A stretch of DNA of 64,000 nucleotides from positions 1 through 64,000 of the forward strand of contig CAVSQM010000009.1 of the NCBI GenBank assembly GCA_963730115.1, read 5' to 3'. Below are positions 8,059 through 16,214 of this stretch, in pieces (the first letter of the stretch is position 1; each line of letters starts with the position of its first letter). The translations under genes were made by a program, and so were the position numbers. The stretch comes from DASQFQ01 sp963730115 (GTDB lineage: Bacteria > Actinomycetota > Thermoleophilia > Solirubrobacterales > Solirubrobacteraceae). Under the pieces are notes generated by a model, which was given only the letters and a program-made list of their open reading frames with translations, made no database searches and was not told the DNA's origin.

Positions 8059-8754
8059 GTGAGCGTCGTCCTCGTGATTGCCGTGGTATGGCTGTTCCTT
8101 CTGGCTCTTGCCGTGGCAATCCTGCGTACGGCGGCCATCGCCGAGCGCGACGCGGAGGAGCGGCTGCGCGCCTCGCGCCCGTCGTCCCCACGTCCGCGCC
8201 GGACCCCTCCCAGCCGCCGCCGGACCGTCACAACCGCCGTGACGGTCGTCGCCCTGCCGCTCGCCGGCGGCGCGATCGCCGTCACCGACGCCTCCGCGCA
8301 GGTCTGCTCCTCGAAGGCTCGTGCCGCCCAGATGTCGGCGCCGAGCGGGACGCTGTGCCTGATCAACCTCGAGCGCCGCGCGCGCGGCCTCGCCCCGCTC
8401 GTCGGCAACCCGCGGCTCGCGCGCGCCGCCCGCCGGCACGCCGCCGACATGGTGCGCCGCAACTACTTCTCGCACGTCTCGCCCGAGGGCACCGGGTTCT
8501 TCGAGCGGCTCCGCCGCGCCGGCTACCCGCGCGGCTGCGCGTCCTGGTCCGGCGGCGAGACGCTCGCCTGGGGCAGCGGCAGCCTGGGGTCGCCGCGGGC
8601 GACCGTCGCCTCCTGGATGAACAGCCCGGGGCACCGAGCGGTCCTGCTCGGCCGGAGCTATCGCGAGGCCGGGATCGGCGTCGTGAGCGGTGCGCCCGGC
8701 ACGGGGGGCACCGGGGTCACGTACGCCGGGGAGTTCGGGCGCCGACGCTGCTGA
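8059..8754 (+). CDS. Membrane-anchored CAP (SCP/PR-1, YkwD-like) domain protein
   Basis: The GTG at 8059 is chosen because GGGAGG lies about 9 bases upstream. The protein has a first hydrophobic helix LVIAVVWLFLLALAVAIL (residues 4-21), a basic linker with many R and P, a second hydrophobic segment TAVTVVALPLAGGAIAV (near 60-76), and then a CAP domain of about 145 residues: LCLINLERRARGLAPL, RHAADMVRRNYFSHVSP, GENLAWG-like GETLAWGSGS, and WMNSPGHRAVLL. These are the YkwD-type conserved boxes. Cysteines flank the domain and could form a disulfide outside the cell. CAP proteins are secreted or surface proteins, sometimes peptidases; the function here is not known. It has a long upstream region rich in inverted repeats. 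Confidence 0.85.
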   Translation: MSVVLVIAVVWLFLLALAVAILRTAAIAERDAEERLRASRPSSPRPRRTPPSRRRTVTTAVTVVALPLAGGAIAVTDASAQVCSSKARAAQMSAPSGTLCLINLERRARGLAPLVGNPRLARAARRHAADMVRRNYFSHVSPEGTGFFERLRRAGYPRGCASWSGGETLAWGSGSLGSPRATVASWMNSPGHRAVLLGRSYREAGIGVVSGAPGTGGTGVTYAGEFGRRRC

Positions 8755-8765
8755 GCATCCGCTCA

Positions 8766-8771
8766 TAGACT
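8766..8771 (+). promoter_or_regulatory. TAGACT -10 box for hisS, leaderless type
   Basis: TAGACT ends 8 nt before the GTG at 8780. No ribosome binding site is present between, so a leaderless hisS-aspS transcript is likely. Confidence 0.6.
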
Positions 8772-8779
8772 CAGCGCGC

Positions 8780-10027
8780 GTGAGCCCGAAGATCCAGGCC
8801 CCGCGCGGCACCTTCGACGTGCTCGGCGACGACGCGCTCGCGCGCACGGCGCTGGAGGCGCACGCCCGCCGCATCCTCGAGCGCGCGGGCTACGCGCGCA
8901 TCGAGACCCCGACGTTCGAGGCGACCGAGCTGTTCGCGCGCGGCGTGGGGGAGTCGACCGACGTCGTCCAGAAGGAGATGTACACGCTCGACGAGGGGCC
9001 GAGCGAGTCGCTCACCCTGCGGCCGGAGGGCACCGCGCCGGTCTGCCGCGCCTACCTCGAGCACGGCATGCACAAGCTCCCGCAGCCGGTGAAGCTCTGG
9101 TACCTCGGCGCGTTCTACCGCCGCGAGCGCCCTCAGGCCGGCCGCTTCCGCCAGTTCTGGCAGATCGGCGCCGAGGCGATCGGCTCCGACGACCCCGGCG
9201 TCGACGCCGAGGTCATCCTCCTGCTCTCCGAGCTGCTCGAGGCGGTCGGCGCCCGCGGCCTGCGGCTGCGGCTCTCGAGCCTCGGCACGCCCGCGACGCG
9301 CGAGACCTACCGGCGCGACCTCCAGGACTACCTGCGTGAGCACGAGGCCGAGCTGTCCGACGAGGTGCGCGGCCGCATCGACCTCAACCCGCTGCGCGCG
9401 TTCGACGCCGACCACCCCGGCACGCGCCGGGTGATGGAGGGCGCGCCGCTGCTGCTCGATCACCTCACCGAGGAGGACCGCGACCACTTCAACAGCGTGC
9501 GCGAGCTGCTCGACGGCGCCGGCATCGTCTACGAGGTCGACCCGACGCTCGTGCGCGGGCTCGACTACTACACGCGCACGGTGTTCGAGATGACGTCGGA
9601 CGCGCTCGGCGCCCAGAGCGGCGTCGGCGGCGGCGGGCGCTACGACGGGCTGATGGAGATCATCGGCGGCGCCCCGACGCCGGGCATGGGCTGGGCGGCC
9701 GGCGTCGAGCGGATCCTGCTCGCCTCGCCGCCGCCGCCGGTGGCGCCGGCGCCGCTCGATCTCTACGTCGCCTACGCGGCGCCCGAGTACCGGGCGGCCG
9801 CGTTCCGGCTCGCCGGCGACGCCCGCCGCGCCGGCCACGCCGCGCGCCTGGAGCTCGGCGGCCGCTCGCTGAAGGGCCAGCTCAAGCAGGCTGACCGCGC
9901 CGGGGCCCGCTTCGTTGCGATCCTGGGTGAGGAGGGGACCACCCTCCGGGACATGGAGAGCGGAGAGCAGAAGACGGTGGAGTTCGACACGGTGATGCAC
10001 CACATCCGGGGCGGGAAGGCCCTGTGA
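8780..10027 (+). CDS. Histidyl-tRNA synthetase
   Basis: Class II synthetase that charges tRNA-His in the cytoplasm. Start is taken as GTG at 8780 (VSPKIQAPRGTFDVLG), because the frame upstream has no family match and a TAGACT box lies just before it. PRGTFD is the usual HisS opening. Motif 2 is RRERPQAGRFRQFWQIG (about residue 115), the histidine-specific boxes are VRGLDYYTRTVFE (about 258) and GGGGRYDGL, and the C-terminal anticodon-binding domain begins around residue 320 (PLDLYVAYAAPEYRAAAFRL). About 415 residues, the normal length. It overlaps aspS by four bases (GTGA), which suggests coupled translation of the two synthetases. Confidence 0.97.
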   Translation: MSPKIQAPRGTFDVLGDDALARTALEAHARRILERAGYARIETPTFEATELFARGVGESTDVVQKEMYTLDEGPSESLTLRPEGTAPVCRAYLEHGMHKLPQPVKLWYLGAFYRRERPQAGRFRQFWQIGAEAIGSDDPGVDAEVILLLSELLEAVGARGLRLRLSSLGTPATRETYRRDLQDYLREHEAELSDEVRGRIDLNPLRAFDADHPGTRRVMEGAPLLLDHLTEEDRDHFNSVRELLDGAGIVYEVDPTLVRGLDYYTRTVFEMTSDALGAQSGVGGGGRYDGLMEIIGGAPTPGMGWAAGVERILLASPPPPVAPAPLDLYVAYAAPEYRAAAFRLAGDARRAGHAARLELGGRSLKGQLKQADRAGARFVAILGEEGTTLRDMESGEQKTVEFDTVMHHIRGGKAL

Positions 10028-11850
10028 GGCCGCCGCGCGCGAACCTGTTCCGCGACTCCTGGTGCGGCGAGCTGCGGGCCGGCGACGTCGACCGCACCGT
10101 CCGCGTGGCCGGCTGGGTGCACCGCCGCCGCGACCACGGCGGGCTGATCTTCATCGACCTGCGCGACCGCACCGGGATCGTCCAGCTCGTCTTCCACCCC
10201 GAGACCGCGCCCGACGCCCACGCGCTGGCCGAGCGGCTGCGCTCCGAGCACGTCGTCTCGGCGGTCGGGAAGGTCGTCCGGCGCGAGGAGGGCAACGTCA
10301 ACCCGAAGCTCGACACCGGTGAGATCGAGCTCGAGGTCGCCGAGGCGGAGACGCTGGCCGAGTCGGCCACGCCGCCGTTCCCGGTCGACGAGGAGACGCC
10401 GGTCGACGAGCTGCTGCGGTTGCGCCACCGGGTCATCGACCTGCGGCGCGAGGGCATGCAGCGCGCGATGACGATCCGCCACACGGTCAACCGCGCGATC
10501 CGCGACTACCTCAACGCCCACGACTTCCTCGAGATCGAGACGCCGGTGATGACGCGCTCGACGCCCGAGGGCGCGCGCGACTTCCTCGTCCCCTCGCGCA
10601 TGAACCCGGGCGCGTTCTATGCCCTGCCGCAGTCGCCGCAGCTGTTCAAGCAGATGCTGATGATGAGCGGCTTCGAGCGCTACTACCAGATCGCCCGCTG
10701 CTTCCGGGACGAGGACCTGCGCGCCGACCGCCAGCCCGAGTTCACCCAGCTCGACCTCGAGATGAGCTTCGTCGAGGAAGAGGACGTCATCGAGACGATC
10801 GAGGGCATGCTCGCGCGCGTCTACGAGGCGGCCGGCTTCCAGGTGTCGCCGCCGCCGTGGCCGCGGATGTCCTACGACGAGGCGATGGGCCGCTACGGGT
10901 CCGACAAGCCCGACACGCGCTTCGGGCTCGAGATCGCCGACCTCGGCGAGGCGGTGGCCGAGACCGAGTTCCGCGTCTTCGCCGGCGTGCTCGGGGGCGG
11001 CGGCGTGGTGCGCGGGCTGAACGCCGGCGCGCACGAGCTGTCGCGCAAGGACCTCGACGGGCTGACCGAGTACGTCCAGCGCTACGGCGCGGGCGGGCTC
11101 GTGTGGGCGTTCGTCGAGGAGGGCGGGAGCTGGCGCTCGCCGGCGGCCAAGGCGCTGTCCGACGGCGAGCGCGAGGAGATCACGCGGCGGCTCGGGGCGC
11201 GGGTCGGGGACGTGCTGTTCATCGTCGCCGACAAGGCACCGGTGGCCGCCGCCGCGCTGGGCGCGCTGCGGCTCGAGCTGGCGCGGCGCTTCGCGCTGAT
11301 CCCCGAGGGCCGCCATGACTCGTTGTGGGTGGTCGGCTTCCCCGCCTTCGAGTGGAACGACGGCGAGCGGCGCTGGGACGCGGTGCACCACCCGTTCACG
11401 ATGCCGACCGGCGACTTCGCCGACCCCGGCTCGATGGGCTCGCGCGGCTACGACCTCGTGCTCGACGGCACCGAGATCGGCGGCGGGTCGATCCGTATCC
11501 ACCGCCCCGAGATCCAGCAGGAGGTCTTCAAGGTCCTCGGCATCTCGGAGGAGGACGCGCAGGCGCGCTTCGGCTTCCTGCTCGACGCGCTGCGCTACGG
11601 CGCGCCCCCGCACGGCGGGCTCGCGCTGGGCATCGACCGCATCGTGGCGATCATCGCCGGGCTCGAGTCGATCCGTGACGTGATCGCGTTCCCGAAGACC
11701 GCGAGCGGCTCCGATCCGCTCACCGGCGCTCCGGCCGCGGTCGACCCGCCGCAGCTGGCCGAGCTGGGCCTGCGGCTCACCGGCCCGCCGCCCGCAGGTG
11801 CGCCACTCGGCGCGCAGGTCGCGACGCCGTCGGAGGGAAAGTCACCCTAA
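10024..11850 (+). CDS. Aspartyl-tRNA synthetase
   Basis: GTG at 10024 overlaps the hisS stop. An N-terminal OB-fold anticodon-binding domain (VRVAGWVHRRRDHGGLIFID) is followed by the class II catalytic core: TPVMTRSTPEGARDFLVPSR, SPQLFKQMLMMSGFERYYQI and RCFRDEDLRADRQPEF (motif 2). A bacterial-type GAD insertion domain lies between about residues 290 and 420, and motif 3 is GGLALGIDRIVAII. The 608 residues fit a bacterial AspRS. Whether it is discriminating or also charges tRNA-Asn cannot be told from this window; a GatCAB amidotransferase elsewhere would be the deciding evidence. TAA at 11848-11850 overlaps the -35 of a sigma-28-like promoter for the next gene. Confidence 0.97.
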   Translation: MRPPRANLFRDSWCGELRAGDVDRTVRVAGWVHRRRDHGGLIFIDLRDRTGIVQLVFHPETAPDAHALAERLRSEHVVSAVGKVVRREEGNVNPKLDTGEIELEVAEAETLAESATPPFPVDEETPVDELLRLRHRVIDLRREGMQRAMTIRHTVNRAIRDYLNAHDFLEIETPVMTRSTPEGARDFLVPSRMNPGAFYALPQSPQLFKQMLMMSGFERYYQIARCFRDEDLRADRQPEFTQLDLEMSFVEEEDVIETIEGMLARVYEAAGFQVSPPPWPRMSYDEAMGRYGSDKPDTRFGLEIADLGEAVAETEFRVFAGVLGGGGVVRGLNAGAHELSRKDLDGLTEYVQRYGAGGLVWAFVEEGGSWRSPAAKALSDGEREEITRRLGARVGDVLFIVADKAPVAAAALGALRLELARRFALIPEGRHDSLWVVGFPAFEWNDGERRWDAVHHPFTMPTGDFADPGSMGSRGYDLVLDGTEIGGGSIRIHRPEIQQEVFKVLGISEEDAQARFGFLLDALRYGAPPHGGLALGIDRIVAIIAGLESIRDVIAFPKTASGSDPLTGAPAAVDPPQLAELGLRLTGPPPAGAPLGAQVATPSEGKSP

Positions 11851-11875
11851 GGAGGCGCGCTCGGTCTGCCGATAG
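11848..11875 (+). promoter_or_regulatory. Sigma-28-like promoter upstream of 11886
   Basis: TAAG (11848-11851), 16 nt, then GCCGATAG (11868-11875), 10 nt before the ATG at 11886. Fits the FliA/WhiG promoter shape except for a spacer one base longer than the other sites in this window. Confidence 0.5.
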
Positions 11876-11885
11876 GGGGTGAGAC

Positions 11886-12953
11886 ATGAGCCAGATCTCG
11901 CCGCCGATTCGCATCCTCCTCGTCGCTGTCATCGGCCTCTGCGCCGCCTACTTCCTCTTCCTCCGCCCCAAGGAGGAAGCCGTCCCGGCCGCGACGCCCG
12001 CGGCCGCGACGCCGGTCCCCGCCAAGGACCCCAACGCCACGACCAACTCGAAGCCCGGTGCTGCCGTCCAGCAGGCCGTGACCGGCGCCAACAACGCCTC
12101 CGCCCGTGCCGAGCAGGCCGCCGGCGGCGCCATCGGTGAGACCGAGAGCGGCGCTGCGCCCGGCTCCACCGCCTCCGGTGCCGGCGTGAACACGAACCCC
12201 GTCGCCGAGGCGCCCGCCACCGGCCAGACCGCCGCCCCCGGCTCCCCGGTCACCAAGGAGGCCCTCGCGGCGCTCCCGAAGGACGTGCGCAAGGCCGTCC
12301 GCGACCGCAAGGTGCTCGTGCTGCTCTTCTACAACAACCGCTCGTTCGACGACAAGGCGGTCCGCCGCGAGCTGCGCCAGGTCGACACCTACGGCAAGCA
12401 GGTCTTCGTCGACGCGCACTGGATCAAGTCCGTCGCCCGCTACCAGGCGATCACGCGCGGCGTGAACGTCGACCAGTCGCCGACCGTCGTGGTCGCCGAC
12501 AAGAACCTGAAGGCCGAGACGCTCGTCGGCTACGTCGATCATGCGACGATCAACCAGGCGGTCGTGGACGCGATCCGCGCCTCCGGCGGCAGCCTGATCA
12601 AGAACCCCTACTTCCGTCAGATCGACTCGATCTGCACCTCCGCCGAGATGCAGACCAAGGCGCTCCAGCAGCCCTCCAGCGCGGCCGCGATCCCGGCGTA
12701 CCTCGTCGGTGTCCAGGGTGTGACCACCGACGCGCAGAAGAAGGTCGCCGGTGTCACGCCGCCCAAGAAGTGGCGCAAGTGGCACAAGGAGTTCCAGGTC
12801 AACATCGCGGGCACCGTCAGCCTCCTCGACTGGGGCGTGACGCACTCGAAGACGGAGGGCGCCGCGGCGGTCAAGACCGTCGCCGCCCAGGGCAAGAAGC
12901 TGGACAAGAAGTTCGTCAAGGCGAACGGCGCCCACGGGCTCAGCTGCTTCTAG
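11886..12953 (+). CDS. Membrane-anchored protein with thioredoxin-like fold, no CxxC
   Basis: A short N-terminal signal anchor IRILLVAVIGLCAAYFLFL (residues 8-26) is followed by a long A/T/P-rich linker (27-130). The outer domain begins with KVLVLLFYNNRSFDDKAVRR (about 140-159), then KQVFVDAHWIKSVARYQAIT and QSPTVVVADKNLKAETLVGY. The order beta strand, helix, strand ending before a cis-Pro-like SPTVVV resembles a thioredoxin fold, but the active-site CxxC is absent, so redox catalysis is unlikely. A 100-residue C-terminal extension has two cysteines. ATG at 11886 has GGGGGTGAG upstream. It has its own sigma-28-like promoter like the pilus genes, which suggests an envelope role in that regulon. 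Family not recognised with certainty. Confidence 0.65.
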   Translation: MSQISPPIRILLVAVIGLCAAYFLFLRPKEEAVPAATPAAATPVPAKDPNATTNSKPGAAVQQAVTGANNASARAEQAAGGAIGETESGAAPGSTASGAGVNTNPVAEAPATGQTAAPGSPVTKEALAALPKDVRKAVRDRKVLVLLFYNNRSFDDKAVRRELRQVDTYGKQVFVDAHWIKSVARYQAITRGVNVDQSPTVVVADKNLKAETLVGYVDHATINQAVVDAIRASGGSLIKNPYFRQIDSICTSAEMQTKALQQPSSAAAIPAYLVGVQGVTTDAQKKVAGVTPPKKWRKWHKEFQVNIAGTVSLLDWGVTHSKTEGAAAVKTVAAQGKKLDKKFVKANGAHGLSCF

Positions 12954-12960
12954 CGGCGCC

Positions 12961-12966
12961 TACACT
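12961..12966 (+). promoter_or_regulatory. TACACT -10 box for the mnmA fusion, leaderless type
   Basis: TACACT ends 6 nt before GTG 12973; no ribosome site between. Confidence 0.55.
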
Positions 12967-12972
12967 CGGCGC

Positions 12973-14382
12973 GTGAGCGCCGAGGCCTTCAGCGAGCATC
13001 TGCAGTTTCCTCAGGGGAAGGGCCTTGCGCCCGCCGGTGGCTTCATGGGAGCCGCCGGCGGTGCTGCTTGTGGCGACCTCGTGACGGTGTCGCTGCGCGT
13101 GGAGGGCTCGCGCGTGGCGTCGGCGGGGTTCGAGGCGTCGGGCTGCGGGGCCGCGGTGGCCGCGGGCTCGGCGACGGTGGCGCTCGTGTCGGGGGCCGAG
13201 GTGCTCGACGCGGCGCGCGTCGGGACGGCGGAGATCGCTTCCGAGCTCGGCGGGCTGTCGCCCGGCAAGCTGCACGCGGCCGAGCTGGCCGCGGACGCGC
13301 TGCACCGCGCGCTCGGGCTGGCGGCTCGCGCCGGCGCGGCGGTGCCGTTCGCGGCCGACCGGACGCTGGTGGCGATGAGCGGCGGGGTCGACTCCGCGGT
13401 GGCGGCGCTGCGTATCGGCGGCTCGGCGGTCGCCGTGACGCTGGAGCTGTGGGCCGACGAGGCGAACGACGCCGAGGCGTCGTGCTGCTCGGCGCACGCG
13501 GTGCGGGTCGCGCGCGCGCTCGCGCACGACATGGGAATGCCGCACTTCACGCTCGACCTGCGCGAGGAGTTCCGGGCCGGCGTCGTGGATCCGTGGCTGG
13601 CGGGCCATGAGGCGGGGGAGACGCCCAACCCGTGCGTGGGCTGCAACGGCCATGTGCGGCTCGACGCCATGCTCGCGTTCGCGGACTCGCTGGGCGCGGC
13701 GGCGCTGGCCACCGGCCACTACGCGCGCGTGAGCCCTGAGGGGCTGCTGCGCAGCGCGGCCGACCCGGCCAAGGACCAGGCCTACATGCTGTGCGCGCTG
13801 TCGCCGGCCACGGTGGCGCGGATGCGCTTCCCGCTCGGCGAGCTGACCAAGCCGGAGGTGCGCGCGCTGGCCGCCGAGGCAGGGCTGTCGGTGGCGTCGA
13901 AGGCCGACTCCCAGGACCTGTGCTTCCTCGCCGGCACCGGCCGCGCGGCGTTCCTGGCCCGCCACGGCGGCGCCCGCGAGCGCCCGGGCGAGATCGTCGA
14001 CCGCCGCGGGCACGTGCTCGGGCGGCACCGCGGCCACCACGGCTTCACGGTCGGGCAGCGCAAGGGCATCGGCGTCGCGGCGACCGAGCCGCTGTACGTG
14101 CTGGCGACCGACGCGCGCACGAACCGCGTGACGGTCGGCGGCCGCGCGGAGCTGGCGACGCACGAGGTGGCGGTCCGCGGCGCGCTGCTGCACCGCCCGG
14201 CCGAGGCGGTCGACTCGGTGCGGCTGCGCTACCGGTCGAAGCCGCTGCGCTGCACGGTGTCGGAGGAGGGGACGGGCCGCCTCACGCTCCACCTCGCCGA
14301 GCCGGCCGACGCCGCCGCGCCGGGCCAGACGGCCTGCCTGTACGCCGGCGACGTGGTCGTCGGCTACGGCACGATCGCCTGA
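12973..14382 (+). CDS. NifU/IscU-like domain fused to tRNA 2-thiouridylase MnmA
   Basis: Residues 1-125 match the NifU N-terminal (IscU-like) scaffold: GGAACGDLVTVSLRVEG with the first cluster cysteine, FEASGCGAAVAAGSATVALV with the second, then LSPGKLHAAELAADAL, where the third ligand cysteine of K-x-H-C is alanine. Residues from about 132 are MnmA: VAMSGGVDSAVAAL (ATP pyrophosphatase loop), ETPNPCVGCNGHVRLDAML with the catalytic Cys, ALATGHYARV, DSQDLCFLAGTG with the second catalytic Cys, GFTVGQRKGIGV, and a C-terminal beta barrel. MnmA makes 2-thiouridine at position 34 of Lys, Glu and Gln tRNAs. The GTG start at 12973 follows a TACACT box. The fusion suggests on-protein sulfur or Fe-S delivery to MnmA. 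Confidence 0.9.
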   Translation: MSAEAFSEHLQFPQGKGLAPAGGFMGAAGGAACGDLVTVSLRVEGSRVASAGFEASGCGAAVAAGSATVALVSGAEVLDAARVGTAEIASELGGLSPGKLHAAELAADALHRALGLAARAGAAVPFAADRTLVAMSGGVDSAVAALRIGGSAVAVTLELWADEANDAEASCCSAHAVRVARALAHDMGMPHFTLDLREEFRAGVVDPWLAGHEAGETPNPCVGCNGHVRLDAMLAFADSLGAAALATGHYARVSPEGLLRSAADPAKDQAYMLCALSPATVARMRFPLGELTKPEVRALAAEAGLSVASKADSQDLCFLAGTGRAAFLARHGGARERPGEIVDRRGHVLGRHRGHHGFTVGQRKGIGVAATEPLYVLATDARTNRVTVGGRAELATHEVAVRGALLHRPAEAVDSVRLRYRSKPLRCTVSEEGTGRLTLHLAEPADAAAPGQTACLYAGDVVVGYGTIA

Positions 14383-14819
14383 GCGCCGGGCCCGCGCGTC
14401 AGCTCGATTCCGGCCGGCGTCGTCACCGTCTCGCCGCACCGCTCGCAGACCATGTCGGCCTCGACGCGGCCGCCGCAGCCGCGGTGGAGGGTGAGGCGCG
14501 GCGGGCCCTCGGGCGCGTAGTGGCGGTCGCCCCACTTCATGAGCTGGTGCAGCGCGGGGGCGAGCTCGCGGCCCTTGGGCGTCAGCAGGTAGCGGCCGTC
14601 GTCGGCGTGCTCGAGCACGCCTTCCTCGACGAGGCGCCCGAGGCGCTGGGCGAGCACGTTGCGGGCGATCCCGAGGCTGCGCTGGAACTCGCTGAAGCGG
14701 CTGCGGCCGAGGAAGGCATCGCGCACGATCAGCATCGACCAGCGCTCGCCCACCACCTCCAGCGCGCGGGCGATCGAGCAGACCTGGGTCGGGTAGGTGC
14801 GGTCGAGCATCGCCGACAC
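14364..14819 (-). CDS. HxlR-family transcriptional regulator
   Basis: A 151-residue winged-helix regulator: CSIARALEVVGERWSMLIVR is the typical HxlR opening with the conserved Cys, followed by SRFSEFQRSLGIARNVLAQR (recognition helix), LVEEGVLEHADDGRYLLTPK (wing) and a C-terminal zinc-ribbon-like tail with CGG and CERCGE. HxlR proteins respond to reactive electrophiles, oxidants or ligands and often control an adjacent efflux pump. It is divergent from the MFS gene, and two inverted repeats of the same half-site (GTTGC / GCAAC) lie between the starts, so it probably represses itself and the pump. Its 3' end overlaps mnmA by 19 bases in convergent orientation. ATG at 14810 is an alternative start. 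Confidence 0.9.
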   Translation of the reverse strand: MSAMLDRTYPTQVCSIARALEVVGERWSMLIVRDAFLGRSRFSEFQRSLGIARNVLAQRLGRLVEEGVLEHADDGRYLLTPKGRELAPALHQLMKWGDRHYAPEGPPRLTLHRGCGGRVEADMVCERCGETVTTPAGIELTRGPGAQAIVP

Positions 14820-14822
14820 ATT

Positions 14823-14837
14823 GTTGCATCATGCAAC
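14823..14837. promoter_or_regulatory. Palindromic operator GTTGCATCATGCAAC
   Basis: Perfect 7-bp arms around one central base, just upstream of the HxlR gene start. Its centre (14830) is 31 bp, about three helical turns, from the centre of the second repeat. Likely HxlR binding site. Confidence 0.7.
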
Positions 14838-14846
14838 CGCGCCGGA

Positions 14847-14852
14847 TAGGGT
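14847..14852 (+). promoter_or_regulatory. TAGGGT -10 box for the MFS gene, leaderless type
   Basis: TAGGGT ends 6 nt before ATG 14859 and lies between the two HxlR operator repeats, an ideal place for repression. Confidence 0.5.
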
Positions 14853-14869
14853 GGTTGCATGAAGCAACC
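14853..14869. promoter_or_regulatory. Second operator GGTTGC-N5-GCAACC over the MFS start
   Basis: Arms GGTTGC (14853-14858) and GCAACC (14864-14869) flank the ATG of the MFS gene. Same half-site as the operator at 14823-14837. Binding here would cover the transcription start. Confidence 0.65.
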
Positions 14870-16214
14870 ATCGCGCGTGCTCGCCGTCGTCGGGCTGGCC
14901 GTCTTCCTGTCGGTGCTGGACCTCTTCATCGTCAACATCGCCTTCCCGGACCTGCGGCGGGATCTGGGCGGGAGCCTCCCCGGGCTGTCGTGGGTGCTGA
15001 CCGCGTACGCGATCTGCTTCGCCGCCGTGCTCGTCCCGGCCGGGCGGCTGGGGGACATCTACGGGCGGCGGCGCCTGTTCGTCATCGGGCTGGGGCTCTT
15101 CACGCTCGGCTCGGCGCTGTGCGCGGTCGCGCCGTCGGTCGAGGCGCTGGTCGCCGCGCGGATCGTGCAGGGCGTCGGCGCCGCGGCGCTGACGCCGAAC
15201 TCGCTCGGGCTCGTCCTGCCGCTCTACCCGCCGTCGAAGCGCTCGACGGTGATCGGCGCGTGGGCGGCGATCGGCGCGGTCGGCGCGTCGCTGGCGCCGC
15301 CGCTCGGCGGGCTGCTCGTCGAGGTCAGCTGGCGGCTGATCTTCGTCGTCAACGTGCCGCTCGGGATCGTCGCCATCGTGCTCGCGCTGCGGCTCGCGCC
15401 CGAGGTGCGCGACGAGCGCGCCACCAAGCTGCCGGACCTGGTCGGCGCGGGGCTGCTGATGGCCGCCGTGGCGCTGCTCACGCTCGGGCTGACGGAATGG
15501 GGCTGGGACGTGCGCACGCTCGCGGCGGCCGCCGTCGCGGCAGTGCTGACCGCGGTGTTCGTCGACCGCTCGCGCCGCCACCCGGCGCCCGTCGTGCCGC
15601 TGCCCCTGCTCAAGGTCCCCGCGTTCGCGCTCGCCGGTATCTCGACGCTGTTGTTCTCCGCCGGCTTCGCCGGGCTGCTGTTCGGCAACGTCCTCTTCCT
15701 CACCGAGGTGTGGGGCTACTCCGTGCTCAAGGCCGGCTTCGCGTTCGCGCCCGGGCCGATCCTCGCCGCCACCACCGCGGCCGTCTCCGGCCGGCTCGCC
15801 GACGGCCGCCGCCCGGCCGCGTTCGGCGCCGTCGGGGGCGTGGTCTTCGCGGCCGGCTGCGTGTGGTTCATCACCCAGGTCGGCGCCACGCCGGACTACC
15901 TCGCCGAGATCCTCCCCGGCCAGATCCTCACCGGCACCGGCGTCGGGCTGCTGCTCCCCAGCTTCACCGCCACCGCGGCGGCCACGCTCAAGCCCGACGA
16001 GCTCTCGACCGGCATCGGCGTGCAGACGATGTGCCGCCAGATCGGCGCCGCGCTCGGGCTCGCGGCGTGGGTGGCGATCGTGGGAGCGGCGGACACGCAC
16101 GTCCTCCACGCCTTCCAGGACGGCTGGGCGTTCATGGCGACCACCGCGCTGCTGGCCGGGCTCGCCCTGCTGCCGATGGCGCGCGGGCGGTTCGTCCATA
16201 GACTGGTCGTGTGA
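14859..16214 (+). CDS. MFS drug/proton antiporter (DHA2, EmrB/QacA type)
   Basis: A 451-residue integral membrane protein. The first helix has VFLSVLDLFIVNIAFPDL, the DHA2 motif D1, and the loop GRLGDIYGRRRLFVIG is MFS motif A. Motif C in helix 5 is GAVGASLAPPLGGLL. Fourteen helices are expected for the family; the length allows 13-14. It exports toxic compounds using the proton gradient. ATG 14859 is directly downstream of a TAGGGT box flanked by HxlR operators, so it is probably induced by the ligand of the adjacent HxlR regulator. The stop overlaps the alaS start by four bases, yet alaS has its own promoter box within this gene. Confidence 0.9.
   Translation: MKQPSRVLAVVGLAVFLSVLDLFIVNIAFPDLRRDLGGSLPGLSWVLTAYAICFAAVLVPAGRLGDIYGRRRLFVIGLGLFTLGSALCAVAPSVEALVAARIVQGVGAAALTPNSLGLVLPLYPPSKRSTVIGAWAAIGAVGASLAPPLGGLLVEVSWRLIFVVNVPLGIVAIVLALRLAPEVRDERATKLPDLVGAGLLMAAVALLTLGLTEWGWDVRTLAAAAVAAVLTAVFVDRSRRHPAPVVPLPLLKVPAFALAGISTLLFSAGFAGLLFGNVLFLTEVWGYSVLKAGFAFAPGPILAATTAAVSGRLADGRRPAAFGAVGGVVFAAGCVWFITQVGATPDYLAEILPGQILTGTGVGLLLPSFTATAAATLKPDELSTGIGVQTMCRQIGAALGLAAWVAIVGAADTHVLHAFQDGWAFMATTALLAGLALLPMARGRFVHRLVV
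16199..16204 (+). promoter_or_regulatory. TAGACT -10 box for alaS, leaderless type
   Basis: TAGACT ends 6 nt before GTG 16211, inside the last codons of the MFS gene; allows alaS to be expressed independently of the pump. Confidence 0.6.

Noticed and set aside
8771..10003. Minus-strand open frame opposite hisS
   Set aside because: Shadow frame; hisS on the plus strand has all class II motifs.
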